A DNA stretch of 8,166 nt from Victivallis vadensis. Its GTDB lineage: Bacteria; Verrucomicrobiota; Lentisphaeria; Victivallales; GWF2-50-93. Positions 7,096 through 8,166 of this stretch are shown here, in pieces. Positions within the stretch are counted from its first letter, which is position 1. Every line of letters starts with the position of its first letter. The notes under the pieces were generated by a model. It searched no databases. It saw only the letters and a list, made by a program, of their open reading frames with translations, and was not told the DNA's origin. The position numbers and the translations under genes were made by a program. Where the stretch lies: positions 1 to 8,166 of the forward strand of contig DYRX01000199.1 in the NCBI GenBank assembly GCA_020718525.1. The letters run 5' to 3'.

Positions 7096-7945
7096 TCAGA
7101 TCCCGATCATGAAGATGGATGTCACAATCCTGGTCGAGAACTCCGTGCGCGGCGGGCATTGCCTGGCTGAGCACGGACTCTCGATCTACATCGAATTGCC
7201 AGGACACAACATACTCTTCGATACCGGAGCGTCCCAGCTATTTGCGCGCAATGCTTCAAAGATCGGCTTGGAGCTCTACGGTGCAGAATTCGTTTTTCTG
7301 AGCCATGGCCATCATGATCACGGAGGCGGACTGGCAAAAGCGCTCAGAGAAGCCGCCCGTTCAAAGCTTGTCCTCCACAAAAATTCGACTAGAAACGCCT
7401 ATTCCATGAGAAATGGAAAAAAAAGAAGCATCGGTCTGCCAGATTCCGCTCTCTCAGCCATTTCCTCCGTCGAATCCTTTGACAGAGTCGAATGGATTGA
7501 AGACGACATGGATCTTTCCGCCGCTGTGCGCGTTTTGTCCGGCAAGGAAATTCCATACAGGGAGGGAGCCCATGGCGACTACTTCTGCGCCATTCCCGAA
7601 GGCGGATACGGCTACGACGATTTCAGCCATGAAATTTTTCTGCTCGTCGAGGGCGAACTCAGTTCGGCTCTCTTCGTCGGATGCGCCCATCTGGGACTCT
7701 CGAAGATCATTGAAATGGCTTCGAAAAAGGCGAGAAAACCGTTAAAACACGTCTTCGGCGGAATGCATGAGTCCTCACCGGACGGTCCCGAAATCGAGCT
7801 TGTCGCCGCAAAAATATTGGAGCTCGGCCTGCAGGCCCACATAGGTCACTGCACAGGACCGCTCGCATTCTGCGAGCTATACAGGAAAGTCGGCAGAAGA
7901 CTCTCACCAATCCCGACTTCCTCCGAATTCCAAGTGGATCTCTAA
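7082..7945 (+). CDS. MBL-fold metallohydrolase, COG1237 type
   Basis: The 287-residue protein has the metallo-beta-lactamase fold signature LSHGHHDHGG (73-82), with metal ligands His75, His77, Asp79 and His80. Further candidate metal ligands or active-site residues are His203 in GCAHLG (200-205), His229 in FGGMH (225-229) and His256 in GHCTG (255-259). This pattern fits the COG1237 branch, often annotated as 7,8-dihydropterin-6-yl-methyl-4-(beta-D-ribofuranosyl)aminobenzene 5'-phosphate synthase. That name comes from archaeal methanopterin work and should not be taken as the function here. It has no signal peptide. The ATG at 7082 lies inside the GH38 3' end, with AAGGA 15 nt upstream (7062-7066), a long spacing. 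In-frame ATGs at 7109 and 7115, just before the conserved DVTILVENS strand, are equally possible starts. Translational coupling to the mannosidase is likely. The substrate is unknown. Confidence 0.88.
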   Translation: MAENDQIPIMKMDVTILVENSVRGGHCLAEHGLSIYIELPGHNILFDTGASQLFARNASKIGLELYGAEFVFLSHGHHDHGGGLAKALREAARSKLVLHKNSTRNAYSMRNGKKRSIGLPDSALSAISSVESFDRVEWIEDDMDLSAAVRVLSGKEIPYREGAHGDYFCAIPEGGYGYDDFSHEIFLLVEGELSSALFVGCAHLGLSKIIEMASKKARKPLKHVFGGMHESSPDGPEIELVAAKILELGLQAHIGHCTGPLAFCELYRKVGRRLSPIPTSSEFQVDL

Positions 7946-7969
7946 CCCGATTTTCGCGCGAAAATCGGG
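7946..7969 (+). terminator. Perfect 24-nt palindrome at the end of the tkt-GH38-MBL unit
   Basis: Immediately after the TAA of the MBL gene, CCCGATTTTC - GCGC - GAAAATCGGG can form a 10-bp stem with a 4-nt loop, and the whole 24 nt is a perfect inverted repeat. The position suggests a transcription end point or an mRNA 3' stabiliser shared by the convergent genes. However, no T tract follows on either strand (AAAACAGG on plus, TTAGAG on minus), so it is not a textbook intrinsic terminator. A palindromic protein-binding site is an alternative. Confidence 0.55.
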
Positions 7970-8003
7970 AAAACAGGCAAATAAAAATCCCTCCTTTTAC
8001 ATC
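7970..8003. other. Convergent intergenic spacer with an orphan Shine-Dalgarno-like stretch
   Basis: These bases separate the palindrome from the stop codon of the minus-strand gene at the right edge. On the minus strand AAAGGAGGG (7997-7989) is a near-ideal ribosome binding sequence. The only start at fitting distance is a TTG at 7980, opening a 12-codon frame that ends at 7942 and spans the palindrome. I see no other gene here. Confidence 0.35.
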
Positions 8004-8166
8004 TCAGGCGGCTTTGTCCCAAAGCTTGAATTCGATTTTTCCACCTCCCGCCCTTTCGATTCCTTCAGATGCCTGATCCAGGAAAAGCCGGAGTTTTTCC
8101 CTGACTTTCGGCTGGATGGTCAATTTGCTATTGTTTTCAGCACCGGTAACGAGTGCTGATACGTAC
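8004..8166 (-). CDS. C-terminal end of an unrecognised protein (partial)
   Basis: Read from the right edge on the minus strand, one frame stays open for 53 codons and ends with TGA at 8004-8006; the start lies outside the window. The residues include KLTIQPKVREKLRLFLDQ, a charged amphipathic helix, then a glycine-containing turn and the ending KIEFKLWDKAA. This alternation of helix and strand and the balanced charge look like a real soluble domain. I do not recognise the family, and no metal-binding or membrane motif is visible in this fragment. The gene converges on the MBL gene with 58 nt between the stops, holding the palindrome. Support is the open frame and protein-like composition only, since the piece is short. 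Confidence 0.5.
   Translation of the reverse strand, partial: YVSALVTGAENNSKLTIQPKVREKLRLFLDQASEGIERAGGGKIEFKLWDKAA

Overview
The window is a compact, gene-dense bacterial chromosomal segment of moderate GC. It holds five complete protein genes and the 3' end of a sixth. I found no rRNA, tRNA, CRISPR array, insertion sequence or phage gene. The gene set (RuvB, transketolase, a COG1579-type zinc-ribbon coiled-coil protein, an Ams1/MAN2C1-like GH38 alpha-mannosidase) fits a carbohydrate-using bacterium. The wording of RuvB and the presence of the zinc-ribbon protein are compatible with a Gram-negative lineage such as the PVC group (Lentisphaerota/Verrucomicrobiota/Chlamydiota). That placement is only an impression from memory of these families.

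Left side, minus strand: ruvB (775-1833) is transcribed leftward, followed by a classical intrinsic terminator (741-767) and then the zinc-ribbon coiled-coil gene (2-703). No clear promoter lies between the terminator and the second gene, so the terminator may act as a partial attenuator inside a two-gene unit.

Middle: a 133-bp divergent intergenic region (1834-1966) separates ruvB from the rightward genes. It contains a good sigma70-like promoter for ruvB, a consensus -10 box for the transketolase gene, and a pair of near-identical direct repeats 30 bp apart that overlap the promoter elements.

Right side, plus strand: transketolase (1967-3961), GH38 alpha-mannosidase (4015-7095, 53-nt gap) and an MBL-fold hydrolase of the COG1237 type (7082-7945, overlapping the mannosidase by 14 nt) look like one transcription unit. 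A biochemical link is plausible for the first two: mannose released by GH38 can enter as fructose-6-phosphate, a transketolase substrate. The MBL protein's substrate is unknown. The unit ends at a perfect 24-nt palindrome directly after the last stop codon. Beyond it, the C-terminal 53 codons of an unrecognised minus-strand gene run off the right edge (8004-8166), so the last junction is convergent.

Most of the window is ordinary housekeeping and sugar metabolism. I see no convincing undescribed multi-gene system. The items most worth a second look are the tight GH38/MBL pairing, the terminator between ruvB and the zinc-ribbon gene, and the repeat-bearing divergent promoter.
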